A stretch of 64,000 nt of DNA from Pseudoalteromonas arabiensis (GCF_001550155.1 NZ_LRUF01000008.1:496001-560000), one strand, 5' to 3'. Shown: positions 46,429-56,158, counted from the stretch's first letter. Notes: generated from the sequence alone by a model not told the origin. Numbers and translations are program-made.

Positions 46429-47825
46429 ATCCATTTTAATAGCTTAATTAATAATTTATTTTGTTTTAAAAGCATTGATGTACGCGGATTAAACTTCCCT
46501 GACACCAGTGTATTACGAGCGTGGCTAAAAGTCTTAAACCCCTCTATGCCATGATAATGCCCCATTCCAGACTCCCCAATACCGCCGAACGGTAGTTGAT
46601 CCGCTGTTACCTGCATCAAAACATCATTAATCGCAAGTGTGCCACTTCGAATTGCCGCACTAAGATCAGAAATTACAGTCGAGTCATGACCAAAAATATA
46701 CAAAGCAAGTGGATGCGGACGACTATTAATAAAAGTGGTTACTTGGCTGAGTGAGTCATAGCTCATAATTGGTAATATCGGTCCGAAAATTTCCTCTTGC
46801 ATGACTTTCATATCATCACTTACTTGAGTGAGAATATGCAAACCCATACGGTGCTTGAGTTCGTCAGCTGTATTCTCTTCATAAGCTGTAAACAACTGTG
46901 CGCCTTTTGACTGTGCGTCTTCTACATAGCTAGATAGACGTTCATAATGTGCACTAGAGATTATCGAAGTTAGGTTTTTTCCTTCAACACCTTGCTGATA
47001 ATGTTGTTTATAAAGCTCACAAAGCTGCTGAATAAGTTGGTGCTCTAGGTTTTTTGGAACAAATACATAATCAGGTGCAACACATATTTGACCTGCATTA
47101 TTAAGTTTACCAAATAATAATGTGCGAGCAACGGCTTTAATATTCACATCATCAAGCACAACAACGGGAGATTTACCTCCTAGTTCAAGGGTCACAGGGG
47201 TTAAGTGCTGACTTGCCGATTGCATCACTTTACGACCAACCGAGGTTGACCCCGTGAACAGCAGATGTGCAAACGGTATGTCACTAAATGCGGCGGCAAT
47301 GTCAGCCCCCCCTTCGATGACAACACAATGGCTTGCAAGCTCATCTTTGAATATTTCTGTTAACTGTGCATTGGTATGGGGGGTAAACTCGCTGAGTTTT
47401 AGCATAACCCGATTACCAGCGGCTAAAGCGCTAATAACAGGCACAAGGGATAACTGAATAGGGTAATTCCAAGGCGCTATAACACCCACAACCCCTTTAG
47501 GTTGATATTGGATGTGGGCATGTGAAGGCCATAAGCTGATCCCAACAGAGCGAGATTCGTTACGTGTCCACTTGGGTAAACGCTTTATGGTGTCAGAAAT
47601 CGCTTTGACTGTTGGTAGTAAATCTCCAAGCACAGTATCAAAACTTGTTCGATAGCCAAAGTCTTTACTCGCAGCAGCAACAAGCTGTTGCTCATTCTCA
47701 ATCAACCTCTTTTTAATCGTTTTTAAGAGGTTTATACGTGTTTGTATTGGCAGTAAAGGTTGAGATAAAAAAGCGTTATTCAGCTGCTCGAATTGATTAA
47801 TCAACCCCATTTGAGTATTCGTCAA
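46413..47825 (-). CDS. Coniferyl-aldehyde-dehydrogenase-type ALDH
   Basis: A 470-residue aldehyde dehydrogenase of the class 3-like/coniferyl aldehyde group, oxidising aldehydes with a nicotinamide cofactor. The catalytic Glu is in LELGGKSPVVV (about 212-218) and Cys in NAGQICVAPDYV (about 245-252). VVGVIAPWNYPIQLSLVP and FTGSTSVGRKV form the cofactor site, and EEIFGPILPI is typical. The C-terminal hydrophobic tail (LLKQNKLLIKLLKWMYLRQ) may touch the membrane, as in fatty aldehyde members. It has no operon partner. The substrate is unknown. Confidence 0.9.
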   Translation of the reverse strand: MTNTQMGLINQFEQLNNAFLSQPLLPIQTRINLLKTIKKRLIENEQQLVAAASKDFGYRTSFDTVLGDLLPTVKAISDTIKRLPKWTRNESRSVGISLWPSHAHIQYQPKGVVGVIAPWNYPIQLSLVPVISALAAGNRVMLKLSEFTPHTNAQLTEIFKDELASHCVVIEGGADIAAAFSDIPFAHLLFTGSTSVGRKVMQSASQHLTPVTLELGGKSPVVVLDDVNIKAVARTLLFGKLNNAGQICVAPDYVFVPKNLEHQLIQQLCELYKQHYQQGVEGKNLTSIISSAHYERLSSYVEDAQSKGAQLFTAYEENTADELKHRMGLHILTQVSDDMKVMQEEIFGPILPIMSYDSLSQVTTFINSRPHPLALYIFGHDSTVISDLSAAIRSGTLAINDVLMQVTADQLPFGGIGESGMGHYHGIEGFKTFSHARNTLVSGKFNPRTSMLLKQNKLLIKLLKWMYLRQ

Positions 47826-47895
47826 AATTGAACCCCTTAAAAGATTAAGTTCAGACTATAACCTTCTATAATTCTGTGGGCAATATTACACGTTG

Positions 47896-47922
47896 AAAAA
47901 CAGCACCCAGTTGGGTGCTGTT
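47896..47922 (-). terminator. Terminator after the DASS transporter gene
   Basis: Eleven-bp arms AACAGCACCCA / TGGGTGCTGTT followed, on the minus strand, by a run of T. It lies 35 bases after the stop of the transporter and ends the porin-transporter transcript. Confidence 0.85.
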
Positions 47923-47956
47923 GATTGGTTGGATGGTTGGTTTAAACGCTGACGGA

Positions 47957-49435
47957 TTAGAAACCGAAAACAGCAGCTACAAGGGTCATTGTCACTATGG
48001 TGATCATCGCGATGGCGATAATATTCAGTGCAAAACCAGAGCGGATCATGTCACGCATTTGAATTTGCCCAGAGCCAAACACAATGGCATTTGGTGGCGT
48101 TGCTACAGGCATCATAAACGCACAACTGCACGCAATTGCCGCAGGAATAACCCAAACAAGTGGCGTACCAAATACTGATTCAGCAACCGGACCTAACAGT
48201 GGCAAGAAGCCTGCAGCTGTCGCCGTATTGCTGGTAATCTCTGTTAAAAAAGTAATTAACGCGGTTACAGCTAATACGCTCAGTACCAGAGGTATAGCAC
48301 TAGCACCTTCAATCATATGCGCTATGTATTCAGCTAAGCCTGATGACTTTATTTGTGCCGCCAATGTTAAACCACCACCGAACAGTAATAAAACACCCCA
48401 CGGTACTTTCGCTGCACTTTCCCAATCAAGGATACGCTCACCGTCGCCTTTATTAGCAGGTAGTACGAATAACAGCAGCGCAGCTGCAATAGCAATCCCA
48501 GTGTCTGATACATTTAATCCTGAGTAATCAGCGATCAAAGGTCTGAAGATCCAGCAAATAGCTGCTAAAGCAAATACCAGGGCAACGCCCTTCTCTGCAC
48601 GCTGCATTGCTCCCAGCTCTTGAAGCTGAGACAAAAAGAGTGATTTAGTGTCTTTACTGGCCGCTTTTGCACATTGTGTATCTACTTTATAGGCAAATTT
48701 AGTCAACCACACCCAGCATAAAATAAGCATAATGGTCGCAAGGGGTACACCGACTTTCATCCACTCGGCAAAGCCAATATCTATCTTGTAGCTGTCTGAC
48801 AAATAGGCAGCCATTAATGCATTTGGCGGGGTACCAATAAGTGTTGCAATACCACCAATACTTGCACCATAAGCGATGGATAATAATAATGCTTTACCAA
48901 ATTGGTCATTTTCTGGATTTGACTGCTTAACCAACATAGTAATCGACATCGCAATCGGTAACATCATCACTGCTGTCGCTGTATTAGACATCCACATTGA
49001 TAAGAAAGCCGTTACTAACATCATGGCTAAAATTTGTAGACTTGGCTTAGTCCCTGCACGAAGCATAGTGTTAAGTGCAATACGCTTATGTAGACCCCAA
49101 CGCTCCATCGCGATTGAGATCAAAAAGCCGCCTAAGAATAAAAAGATCAAAGGGTGTGCATAAGGTGCTGCGACGCCTTTGATTGCAGCAATATCAGCAA
49201 GAGGAGATATAACAAGAGGCAATAAAGATGTTGCGGGAATTGGCACAACCTCACTCACCCACCAAGAAGCCATCCAAAAAGCAAGGCCTGCCGTTCTTAA
49301 AGCTGGTACACTCATACCAGCAGGTGGCTCAATAAAGCACGTTAACAGCATCACCAATGGGCCTAGTAATAACATTACTGTGCTCATTAATGGGCGTGGC
49401 TGTGTACCATCTTTTGTTTGATTAACTAATGACAT
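47957..49435 (-). CDS. DASS-family (SLC13) sodium/dicarboxylate symporter
   Basis: A 492-residue transporter with about 11-12 membrane segments. The two family SNT motifs are present: SMWMSNTATAVMMLPIA (about 145-160) and TEITSNTATAAGFLPLL (about 395-411), which bind sodium and substrate. GFLISIAMERWGLHKRIAL and GTPPNALMAAYL also fit. It imports C4- or related dicarboxylates with sodium. It lies 8 bases downstream of a porin and behind a sigma-54 promoter controlled by the DctB/DctD-like pair, which supports dicarboxylate uptake. Confidence 0.9.
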   Translation of the reverse strand: MSLVNQTKDGTQPRPLMSTVMLLLGPLVMLLTCFIEPPAGMSVPALRTAGLAFWMASWWVSEVVPIPATSLLPLVISPLADIAAIKGVAAPYAHPLIFLFLGGFLISIAMERWGLHKRIALNTMLRAGTKPSLQILAMMLVTAFLSMWMSNTATAVMMLPIAMSITMLVKQSNPENDQFGKALLLSIAYGASIGGIATLIGTPPNALMAAYLSDSYKIDIGFAEWMKVGVPLATIMLILCWVWLTKFAYKVDTQCAKAASKDTKSLFLSQLQELGAMQRAEKGVALVFALAAICWIFRPLIADYSGLNVSDTGIAIAAALLLFVLPANKGDGERILDWESAAKVPWGVLLLFGGGLTLAAQIKSSGLAEYIAHMIEGASAIPLVLSVLAVTALITFLTEITSNTATAAGFLPLLGPVAESVFGTPLVWVIPAAIACSCAFMMPVATPPNAIVFGSGQIQMRDMIRSGFALNIIAIAMITIVTMTLVAAVFGF

Positions 49436-49443
49436 ACTAACTC

Positions 49444-50403
49444 CTAGAACTTGTATTTAAGACCAAGCGCAATACTGTTGTCTGATTCAAGTTCAAGATC
49501 TAAATCAGTGTAAAATAAGTAAGCCGTAGTCTGTTTATCAAATACGTAGTCAAGTCCCGCTGTCCATTGCTTGCCCTCTTCTGCATGACGGATTTTAGAG
49601 TCATCTTTCACGTATTGAAGCTTTGGTACCCACTTATCAATGGTGTAACTAGCACTGAGTGCATAACCATTCCCTTCTTTTATGCCATCGGTAGATTCAC
49701 TGCGTTGAAATAAGCCGCCCAGTTGCAAATTGTCATACTTCCACGTTGCAACAACTCGACTTGCCGTTAATTTATTTAACGCATCAACATGGCTTATAGC
49801 AACATAGTATGTTTTTGATTTTAATGCACGGTCACCATAAATAATAGTTGCAGCAAAACCAGCCTCATCATTACTGCTATCATCTTTAGGTGCATAAGTA
49901 AGTGCTAAAGATGCACCACCATAGGTCTTAGAACTGTAGGTAATTGTGTCGCCAATACGATCTTGACCTGGAATGAGCTGTGCGATATCTGCTTGGGTTT
50001 CGTTAAAACCGTCTATTTTACCTTCTGAGTATTTAAAACGAGTATCATTACGACCCACAACCACTTCACCAAAATTACCTGCAAGACCTAAGTAGGTATT
50101 ACGCGCTGAAAATGGTTCGTCAGTATCATCATGCTCAAAACCCTTTACTTGTACTTCATATTTGAAAACGGCTTTCAGGGATTCTGTTAGTTTATGACTA
50201 CCTTTAATACCAATTCGAGAAAATGGTGCTTCAATTTGAGTACCTTCATCGACGTATCGCATAACACCAGTATCAGTGTTTGCTATTTGGACTTCCGCTT
50301 TACCGTATATTGCATAATCAGCAGCAAATGCTGAGCTGGCAAAACAGGCTATTGCTACACTCGCCGCAAGGTGTGTTTTTGTTTGAGTTAATATTGTTGT
50401 CAT
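49444..50403 (-). CDS. Gram-negative porin co-transcribed with the DASS transporter
   Basis: A 319-residue outer-membrane porin. A signal peptide (about 1-27, ending AFA-A) is followed by alternating amphipathic strands and ends in LGLKYKF with the terminal Phe needed for outer-membrane insertion. DYAIYGKAEVQIANTDTG, SRIGIKGSHKLTESLKAVFKYEVQV and GNFGEVVVGRNDTRFKYSEG are like the Porin_4 family. It likely lets dicarboxylates reach the transporter. It is the first gene after the sigma-54 promoter at 50451-50466. Confidence 0.9.
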   Translation of the reverse strand: MTTILTQTKTHLAASVAIACFASSAFAADYAIYGKAEVQIANTDTGVMRYVDEGTQIEAPFSRIGIKGSHKLTESLKAVFKYEVQVKGFEHDDTDEPFSARNTYLGLAGNFGEVVVGRNDTRFKYSEGKIDGFNETQADIAQLIPGQDRIGDTITYSSKTYGGASLALTYAPKDDSSNDEAGFAATIIYGDRALKSKTYYVAISHVDALNKLTASRVVATWKYDNLQLGGLFQRSESTDGIKEGNGYALSASYTIDKWVPKLQYVKDDSKIRHAEEGKQWTAGLDYVFDKQTTAYLFYTDLDLELESDNSIALGLKYKF

Positions 50404-50450
50404 TATGTGCCCCCTGTTATTAGGTTCAAATTGTTGTTCCTAACAACAGA

Positions 50451-50466
50451 GGCAAATTGGTTGCCA
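50451..50466 (-). promoter_or_regulatory. Sigma-54 promoter of the porin-transporter operon
   Basis: Reading the minus strand: TGGCAA, five bases, TTGCC. The invariant GG and GC are exactly 10 bases apart, the rule for -24/-12 elements. The expected start is near 50440, 37 bases before the porin ATG. The neighbouring bEBP gene supports it. Confidence 0.75.
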
Positions 50467-50538
50467 ACTCAAATTATTAAATTAAATACCTTTTATAACA
50501 GTGCAGTGTCACTATTTAATCAATTTAAAAGGCGGGAA

Positions 50539-50556
50539 GTGTGCGGTTTCCCACAC
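50539..50556. promoter_or_regulatory. Upstream activator dyad for the DctD-like regulator
   Basis: GTGTG and CACAC flank CGGTTTCC, about 75-90 bases upstream of the -24/-12 promoter, the usual place for a bEBP enhancer. TGTGCGG-like sites are known for DctD. A lone ACCCACAC lies at about 50582. Confidence 0.5.
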
Positions 50557-50588
50557 AATTAAAACGCTTAGTTGTCACCAAACCCACA

Positions 50589-51959
50589 CTAATCTTTAAA
50601 CATATCGCGGTTGATTCCATATTTTGCCATCTTGTCATAAAGAGTTTTGCGCGCAATCTGCAAGGTTGCCATGGTATTTTTGATACTCGCGTTGTTTCGC
50701 TCTAGCGCATCTTCAATTAATGATTGTTCATAAAAACTGACTTTTTCCGCTAAGCTTAAATCTTGTGCGAGTTCATTATCATTATTATTTTGATTATAAG
50801 AGGCAAATGCTAAATCAGAGCCGAGTAACACTGCACGTTCAGCTTGGTTTCTAAGTTCTCGAACATTCCCTGGCCAATCATAAGCGAGCAGCCGCTGTTT
50901 AGCCTCGGTGCTAAGTGGTGCGGGCGGCTTATGAAACCGTGTCGCAGCAATCGAGCTAAAGTGCTTAAACAATAATGGAATATCGGCCTTTCTATCCCTA
51001 AGAGCTGGAATACTCACTTTAACTAAATTTAAGCGATAATATAAATCGGCTCTAAAATCGCCTGTTTCAACCAGTTTTAACAAATCAACTTTGGTTGCTG
51101 CGACAATACGCACATCAAGATCGATTGCATGATTATCACCAACCGGAGTCACTTTCCTTTCTTCAAGAACACGAAGTAATTTAACTTGTAAGCTTGCCGG
51201 TGTTGATTCGATTTCATCTAAAAAAACAGTGCCACCTTTAGCAAATTCAAACTTGCCTTGGCGAGACTGAGTCGCGCCTGTGTACGCGCCACTGGCTGCA
51301 CCAAATAACTCACTCTCTATTAATTGCTCTGGAATAGCACCACAGTTAATAGCAACAAAATTAGCACTAGAACGATTACTTTGATCATGTAAGTAACGGG
51401 CCACAAGCTCTTTCCCTGTCCCTGTTTCTCCCTCTATTAATACATCTGCGGGTGTATCAATCACGGCATTAAGTAAATGCATCATTTGCTGCATTTGTTC
51501 GGTTTCACCTAAAATACGCACACCTGGCGCGGATGTTTTTTCGACCGCAAGTTTTAATGCGCGATTTTCCATCACTAAAGCACGCTTTTCACAGGCTCTA
51601 GCAATACAGTCAAGCAGTTGCTCCGTGAGTGGCTTTTCAAATAAGTCATAGGCGCCAAGTTGCATTGCTTTTACAGCAACAGAGACATCAGCATAACCCG
51701 TTAAAAAGATAACGGGTAATTCGCTGTCAAATGCCCTTACTTGTTCAAGAAAAGCCAAACCGTCCATTTTCGGCATATTAATGTCACTTAAAACAACTCC
51801 CTCAAAGCGGCGACTTAACTTTGTTAAAGCACTCACAGGTTCATTAAAACATTGCACTTGATAGCCTTCAATTTCCAGTAGTTGCTTTAATGAATCTCGA
51901 ATCATGGCCTCATCATCAATAACAATGACTTGCTTACAAGCCCCCGTAACTAAGCTCAT
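50589..51959 (-). CDS. Sigma-54-dependent response regulator (DctD-like)
   Basis: A 456-residue bEBP with three domains. The receiver (about 8-125) has phospho-Asp in VVLSDINMPKMDG. The AAA+ domain (about 150-380) has GETGTGKELVARYLHD (Walker A), GAYTGAT (the sigma-54 contact loop, a GAFTGA variant with Tyr), and GGTVFLDEIES (Walker B). A Fis-type helix-turn-helix ends it (NNASIKNTMATLQIARKTLYDKMAKYGI). It overlaps the kinase gene by 4 bases (ATGA). It most likely turns on the porin-DASS promoter. Confidence 0.93.
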   Translation of the reverse strand: MSLVTGACKQVIVIDDEAMIRDSLKQLLEIEGYQVQCFNEPVSALTKLSRRFEGVVLSDINMPKMDGLAFLEQVRAFDSELPVIFLTGYADVSVAVKAMQLGAYDLFEKPLTEQLLDCIARACEKRALVMENRALKLAVEKTSAPGVRILGETEQMQQMMHLLNAVIDTPADVLIEGETGTGKELVARYLHDQSNRSSANFVAINCGAIPEQLIESELFGAASGAYTGATQSRQGKFEFAKGGTVFLDEIESTPASLQVKLLRVLEERKVTPVGDNHAIDLDVRIVAATKVDLLKLVETGDFRADLYYRLNLVKVSIPALRDRKADIPLLFKHFSSIAATRFHKPPAPLSTEAKQRLLAYDWPGNVRELRNQAERAVLLGSDLAFASYNQNNNDNELAQDLSLAEKVSFYEQSLIEDALERNNASIKNTMATLQIARKTLYDKMAKYGINRDMFKD

Positions 51960-53695
51960 TGTGTTTCCTTATTCGTTTGCAATGTAATAATAAATTGGGC
52001 ACCACCAGCAGGCCGGTTATGAGCACTTAAGCGGCCATTAAATGAGTCGATAATTTGCCGTGAAATTGATAAACCCAGCCCTAAACCATTACTCGTCTTG
52101 GTGCTGTAAAATGGCTCAAAAATATTGCCTAAAGCATGCTGATCAATCCCTGGCCCCGTATCTAATATTGATAATTTCACACGATTATCAAATAACTCCA
52201 ATTCGAAACTTAACTCTCGCTGTTCACACTCAGACATAGCTTGACTGGCATTGGTTATTACGTTCACCAAAACTTGCTCGAACTTAACGCTATCGACCAA
52301 AACGCTAATGTGCTCATCTATGTTTGCGTTTTTAATAGTAACGGCGTCTTGCTTTAGCTGCGCGCTGGCGATCATCAAGGCGTTTTTTAACATCTGGGCG
52401 AGGCTATGTCGACGTAACTGAGTCTGTGATGGCTTACTAAAGTGCTTAAGTTGTGCCACAATTTTATGTACGCGCTCAATTAATGACTGAACTAAAACGA
52501 GGTTTTCGCCAGCCCGCGCTATATCGCCTTTTCCTAGCAGCCGCTTGGCACTGACTAAATAAGTGCTCATTGCGCTAAGTGGCTGGTTTATCTCATGGTT
52601 TATGCCTGCACTTAACTGCCCTATCGTAGCAAGCTTAGCCGTTTGAATAAGCGCCTTTTGCGCTTTCTCTAATGCTTGGGTTCGTTCAATGACTTCTTGC
52701 TCCAAGCTATGACGAGAAAAAAGTAACTTCTTATAACCGGCAAACCTCACCATCGACATATGAATTAACGCTGCAAGTACAACATAAAATAAACAAAACC
52801 ATAAAAGTCTGGGGATTTGTGCGGCTGATAAATGGCTTATATCAACCAAGACAGTCGCTTTTGCTTGGATAATATCGATATTTTGGGATGCAGCAACAAA
52901 GCTTGCATGTTTGTCGTTAAGTACAATTCGCTGTAATGCAATATTTTCGCTAAGCGCTTGCCCTGAATAAGCTAATCTTTTTGGAATGTGTGATAAATAC
53001 CGTCTTGAATCAATGAGATTCGCCATCGCCTGTTCATTTAACCTGTTCAACGAAGTCAAACGCCAACTTGCCACATCTGACATTACAATGACGCTATCGG
53101 GCAAGGAAATATAAAAATGTGTGCTTTGAGATGTATTTAATAGTTGGCGGTCTTGTTCAAACTTTTTTGCATTGACTTTTAAACTGACAACGGCAATGAC
53201 TTTGCCATCTTCAATCACAGGTTCCGAAAAATAAAAGCCTCGTTCACTGGAACGCATTCCAAGGGCAAAGTAGGCTACTTTTTGTTTGTTTTTAGCTAAA
53301 TAAAAGTACGGCCTAAATGCAAAGTTACTTCCTAAAAAGGTATAGTCAACTTGCCAATTACTACTTGCGATGACTGAGCCTGTTAAGTCCATTAAATAAA
53401 CATCAGAGGCTCCGCTGGCTTTTTGAATATCTTCGAGGTAATAATTAACCGCTTGCTCGCCAATTTTTTTATTCGAAACAAACGATTTAACTAAGTTATT
53501 TGCGCTAACAAGAGAGGGAATCGTTGCAAAGCGAGCCAGTTCACTTGAAAAGTAATGGCTTAATTGTGAGGCTTGAACAGCACTTTGCTGCTTGGCTTTA
53601 TCAAAATCGTGTTGTCTACCAAAGTAAAAAACAAGTACTAACAAGCACACCAACAGCGCAACAGCGCCCACTAATTTTTTACTTAACGATGACAT
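51956..53695 (-). CDS. Sensor histidine kinase (DctB-like) with a periplasmic sensor
   Basis: A 579-residue membrane kinase. Helix 1 is at about 9-25, a periplasmic domain of double-Cache type spans about 30-290, and helix 2 is at about 298-320. A coiled coil leads to the His box GQLSAGINHEINQPLSAM (His near 366) and the ATPase domain (NVITNASQAMSE, LDTGPGIDQHA, GLGLGLSISRQI). DctB kinases have this layout and sense C4-dicarboxylates. It follows the TonB receptor gene by 23 bases, suggesting one operon with the regulator. Confidence 0.9.
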   Translation of the reverse strand: MSSLSKKLVGAVALLVCLLVLVFYFGRQHDFDKAKQQSAVQASQLSHYFSSELARFATIPSLVSANNLVKSFVSNKKIGEQAVNYYLEDIQKASGASDVYLMDLTGSVIASSNWQVDYTFLGSNFAFRPYFYLAKNKQKVAYFALGMRSSERGFYFSEPVIEDGKVIAVVSLKVNAKKFEQDRQLLNTSQSTHFYISLPDSVIVMSDVASWRLTSLNRLNEQAMANLIDSRRYLSHIPKRLAYSGQALSENIALQRIVLNDKHASFVAASQNIDIIQAKATVLVDISHLSAAQIPRLLWFCLFYVVLAALIHMSMVRFAGYKKLLFSRHSLEQEVIERTQALEKAQKALIQTAKLATIGQLSAGINHEINQPLSAMSTYLVSAKRLLGKGDIARAGENLVLVQSLIERVHKIVAQLKHFSKPSQTQLRRHSLAQMLKNALMIASAQLKQDAVTIKNANIDEHISVLVDSVKFEQVLVNVITNASQAMSECEQRELSFELELFDNRVKLSILDTGPGIDQHALGNIFEPFYSTKTSNGLGLGLSISRQIIDSFNGRLSAHNRPAGGAQFIITLQTNKETQ

Positions 53696-53718
53696 TGTGA
53701 CCTTAAGTCATAACACTA

Positions 53719-55749
53719 CTAGAATTTGACTTGGTAGTGTAACGATAATTCTTCGGTTGTTCCAGCCACAGCACCACTGGCAACGCGAGGGTCAAAAACA
53801 TCATAGCGTTTGCCAAATAAATTCTCAGCTTTTAAGGCTAAATGGCTTCTATCCGTTAACTGCCATTTGATACTTCCACCTAGCAAACTATATGCAGATT
53901 GTTTAAAGTAATCGCCATTTTCAGCACTCACCTCTACTGTATCTCGCCAAATTACATTTAAATTGATTTGCCAGTTATCAAAAAGGTTGTAGCTTGTAAT
54001 TAAACTAGCAAATCGCTTAAAGCTAGGGTTAATAGGATCATGGAAGTACTGCGTGTAAGTTCCAGACAAGCGCAGGCTCTCATCAATTTGCCATACACCA
54101 TCTAGCTCAACACCACTATTTTGTGTATTAAATGAGTTAGCAAAGGTAAAGAAAGCCTCACTTCCTTCGTAAGGTTCTACGTTTACAAAGTCATTTAATT
54201 CGTTGTAGAACAAAACCGTATTCAGTTGTAATTTGTCAGTTTCGTAATGCCAAACAAGTTCTGTTGTTTTTACTTGCTCGGAGTCAAGAGACGGATTACC
54301 AATGGTCACGTTGTCATTTGAAAATAACTCATTAGTGACAGGCGTCCTAAACGACTCGCCATATTGAACTTTTAATGTATGCTGGGGATTAATAATAAGT
54401 ATACTTGCTAAGCGCGGTGATAACTTACTATCAATGTTGTTAACGTTGTCGTAACGTGCCCCAACAAAAAACGTGAACATCTCAGAGTAAGGAATTTTTA
54501 CCTGCCCATAGGCGCTGTACGTCTCAAAAGTATATTTCAACGAATCAAATTCAGGAAAATCCAATACAGTAACGATGCCTTGTTGGTAATACTCAGGCGC
54601 AACTATAACTTGCTCAGACTGGCTATCATAATAAGTCGTTCTAACACCCGCCTCTACCTGCTCTGCTTGGGCATATTCTAAACCGGCTACTAGCTGCCAT
54701 TGATTATCAAATTGGTAGTTTAGTTCTATGTCAAACTTCGTGTCTGTTGTTTGCCATTCAGGGCCGAGTAAAAAATCGGGTATATCAGAGAAAGTGGCAA
54801 TTAAACCGGCACTTGAAATAGCATGTTCCGTGTATGAAAGGTGACTATCTACAGTTAGGTTATCGCTTTCGAACCATGTGTAGTTAACACCTAAAAACTG
54901 ATTATCGCTTGTGTGCTGGTTTTGAGATGAGTAACCTGCAAGATTTAAAAACTCATCCAATTTTGTTTTGTTGTATCGCGCACGCAGTTCAAGTTGGTCA
55001 ACATCAAGCCCTGCTTCAAAATAAACTGCTTGTAAGGGGTCTCGTACTCCTTGAGCGTACTTTTCGCCATCTTTCTGGTCATAAGAAAGTGAAAAGAATG
55101 CAGATATTTGTTCGTTAAATTGCCTATGGAACTGCCCAGTAACCCCAATACGCCCGTTACTACCTGCCAGTACGTTGAGTGAATTACGCTCTTGACTGGT
55201 GACAATATTCATCACTCCAAGGAACGCATTACTGCCGTACAAAGCCGAGCCTGGGCCTCTTATAAACTCAATTTTTTCAATGATATCAATAGGGATATAT
55301 GGCATGTAAACAGATGCTTTACCAAATGATGATTCATTGACTCGCTCTCCATTGATCATCACTAAGACATTGCCATTATCTAAATAGACACCGCGGGCAT
55401 GTTCTTTAGGAACCGCCCCAACCCAGTCTCCCCGTGTTGATTGCATACCAGGCACAAAATTCATCACCTCATAGGCATTATCAACTCCTAAAGCCTGTAT
55501 TTGATTGCGGGTAAACACACTCATTGTAGAAGGGACAGAAGAAAGGGTTTCATTCGTTTTACTGGCAATATCAACCTGAACATTGAGTAAATCCTCAAAG
55601 CTTAGGTTAAATAAATCTTGCTCAATATTCACCATTTCAGCAGTAGAAGCGGCCGAATACAAAAAGAGCGAGAGAATTGCTGAACATCTTAAAAACATTT
55701 GCTGCGTAAGACCTGTATCAAAGCAACGTGCTGACATGCAACACACCAT
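53719..55749 (-). CDS. TonB-dependent receptor ahead of the DctB/DctD-like pair
   Basis: A 676-residue outer-membrane receptor. The frame begins at ATG 55749, but ATG 55698 (MFLRCSAILSLFL) gives a cleaner signal peptide, so the true start may be 17 codons later. The TonB box region and plug domain follow (about 40-170; SSVPSTMSVFTRNQIQALGVDNAYEVMNFVPGM; GPGSALYGSNAFLGVMNIVT), then a beta-barrel ending in LSLHYQVKF with the terminal Phe. Barrel motifs GARYDNVNN and YGESFRTPVTNE are typical of colicin I receptor-like members. The ligand is unknown; neighbours hint at an acid or siderophore-like substrate. Confidence 0.9.
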   Translation of the reverse strand: MVCCMSARCFDTGLTQQMFLRCSAILSLFLYSAASTAEMVNIEQDLFNLSFEDLLNVQVDIASKTNETLSSVPSTMSVFTRNQIQALGVDNAYEVMNFVPGMQSTRGDWVGAVPKEHARGVYLDNGNVLVMINGERVNESSFGKASVYMPYIPIDIIEKIEFIRGPGSALYGSNAFLGVMNIVTSQERNSLNVLAGSNGRIGVTGQFHRQFNEQISAFFSLSYDQKDGEKYAQGVRDPLQAVYFEAGLDVDQLELRARYNKTKLDEFLNLAGYSSQNQHTSDNQFLGVNYTWFESDNLTVDSHLSYTEHAISSAGLIATFSDIPDFLLGPEWQTTDTKFDIELNYQFDNQWQLVAGLEYAQAEQVEAGVRTTYYDSQSEQVIVAPEYYQQGIVTVLDFPEFDSLKYTFETYSAYGQVKIPYSEMFTFFVGARYDNVNNIDSKLSPRLASILIINPQHTLKVQYGESFRTPVTNELFSNDNVTIGNPSLDSEQVKTTELVWHYETDKLQLNTVLFYNELNDFVNVEPYEGSEAFFTFANSFNTQNSGVELDGVWQIDESLRLSGTYTQYFHDPINPSFKRFASLITSYNLFDNWQINLNVIWRDTVEVSAENGDYFKQSAYSLLGGSIKWQLTDRSHLALKAENLFGKRYDVFDPRVASGAVAGTTEELSLHYQVKF

Positions 55750-55805
55750 TTACACTATTAATACAAAAGATAGACACGCTTGCAATATTTTTATAGCTTA
55801 AGTCA

Positions 55806-55851
55806 CAAAAAAGCTCATTAACAACAGCTTAAATGCTTTATTAATGAGCTT
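55806..55851 (-). terminator. Terminator after the small membrane protein gene
   Basis: Eleven-bp arms AAGCTCATTAA (55811-55821) / TTAATGAGCTT (55841-55851) with a 19-base loop, followed on the minus strand by TTTTTTGTG. It lies 35 bases after the stop at 55886. Confidence 0.7.
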
Positions 55852-55885
55852 AACCTCTTAACAGCTGAGAAATTATTAAATTTTT

Positions 55886-56158
55886 CTAGCTAAATTGTTT
55901 GGCGCTATCTGTGCGTTTATTTTTGATATATTTATACAAACCTATTAAGGAGGCAGCAATCCAGAAAATTTCAATGACAAAACTGGCTAAGTTGAAATTG
56001 TAGCACAGACTAATCAGCAGCAAGATTGCGCCTGTTAAGTTCATCATATTGTAAACAAGCCCTGTCGGAGACGCCTTGTTTAGTTGCAGTAAGAAAAAAG
56101 CACCAACAACTAGAAATGTACCTGTCATGCCAATAATATCAAATAAAAGTGCTATCAC
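55886..56158 (-). CDS. CBU_0592-family small membrane protein
   Basis: A protein of about 90 residues with three to four membrane helices ([66 protein letters not shown]). It fits the CBU_0592 family of unknown function, which is around 80-90 residues. The start is uncertain: GTG 56158 suits the family length, TTG 56209 would make 107 residues and ATG 56128 would make 80; none has a strong ribosome site. A terminator follows it. Confidence 0.6.
   Translation of the reverse strand: MIALLFDIIGMTGTFLVVGAFFLLQLNKASPTGLVYNMMNLTGAILLLISLCYNFNLASFVIEIFWIAASLIGLYKYIKNKRTDSAKQFS

Noticed and set aside
48084..48527. 147-codon frame opposite the DASS transporter
   Set aside because: Mirror frame of a membrane protein gene with typical low-complexity content.
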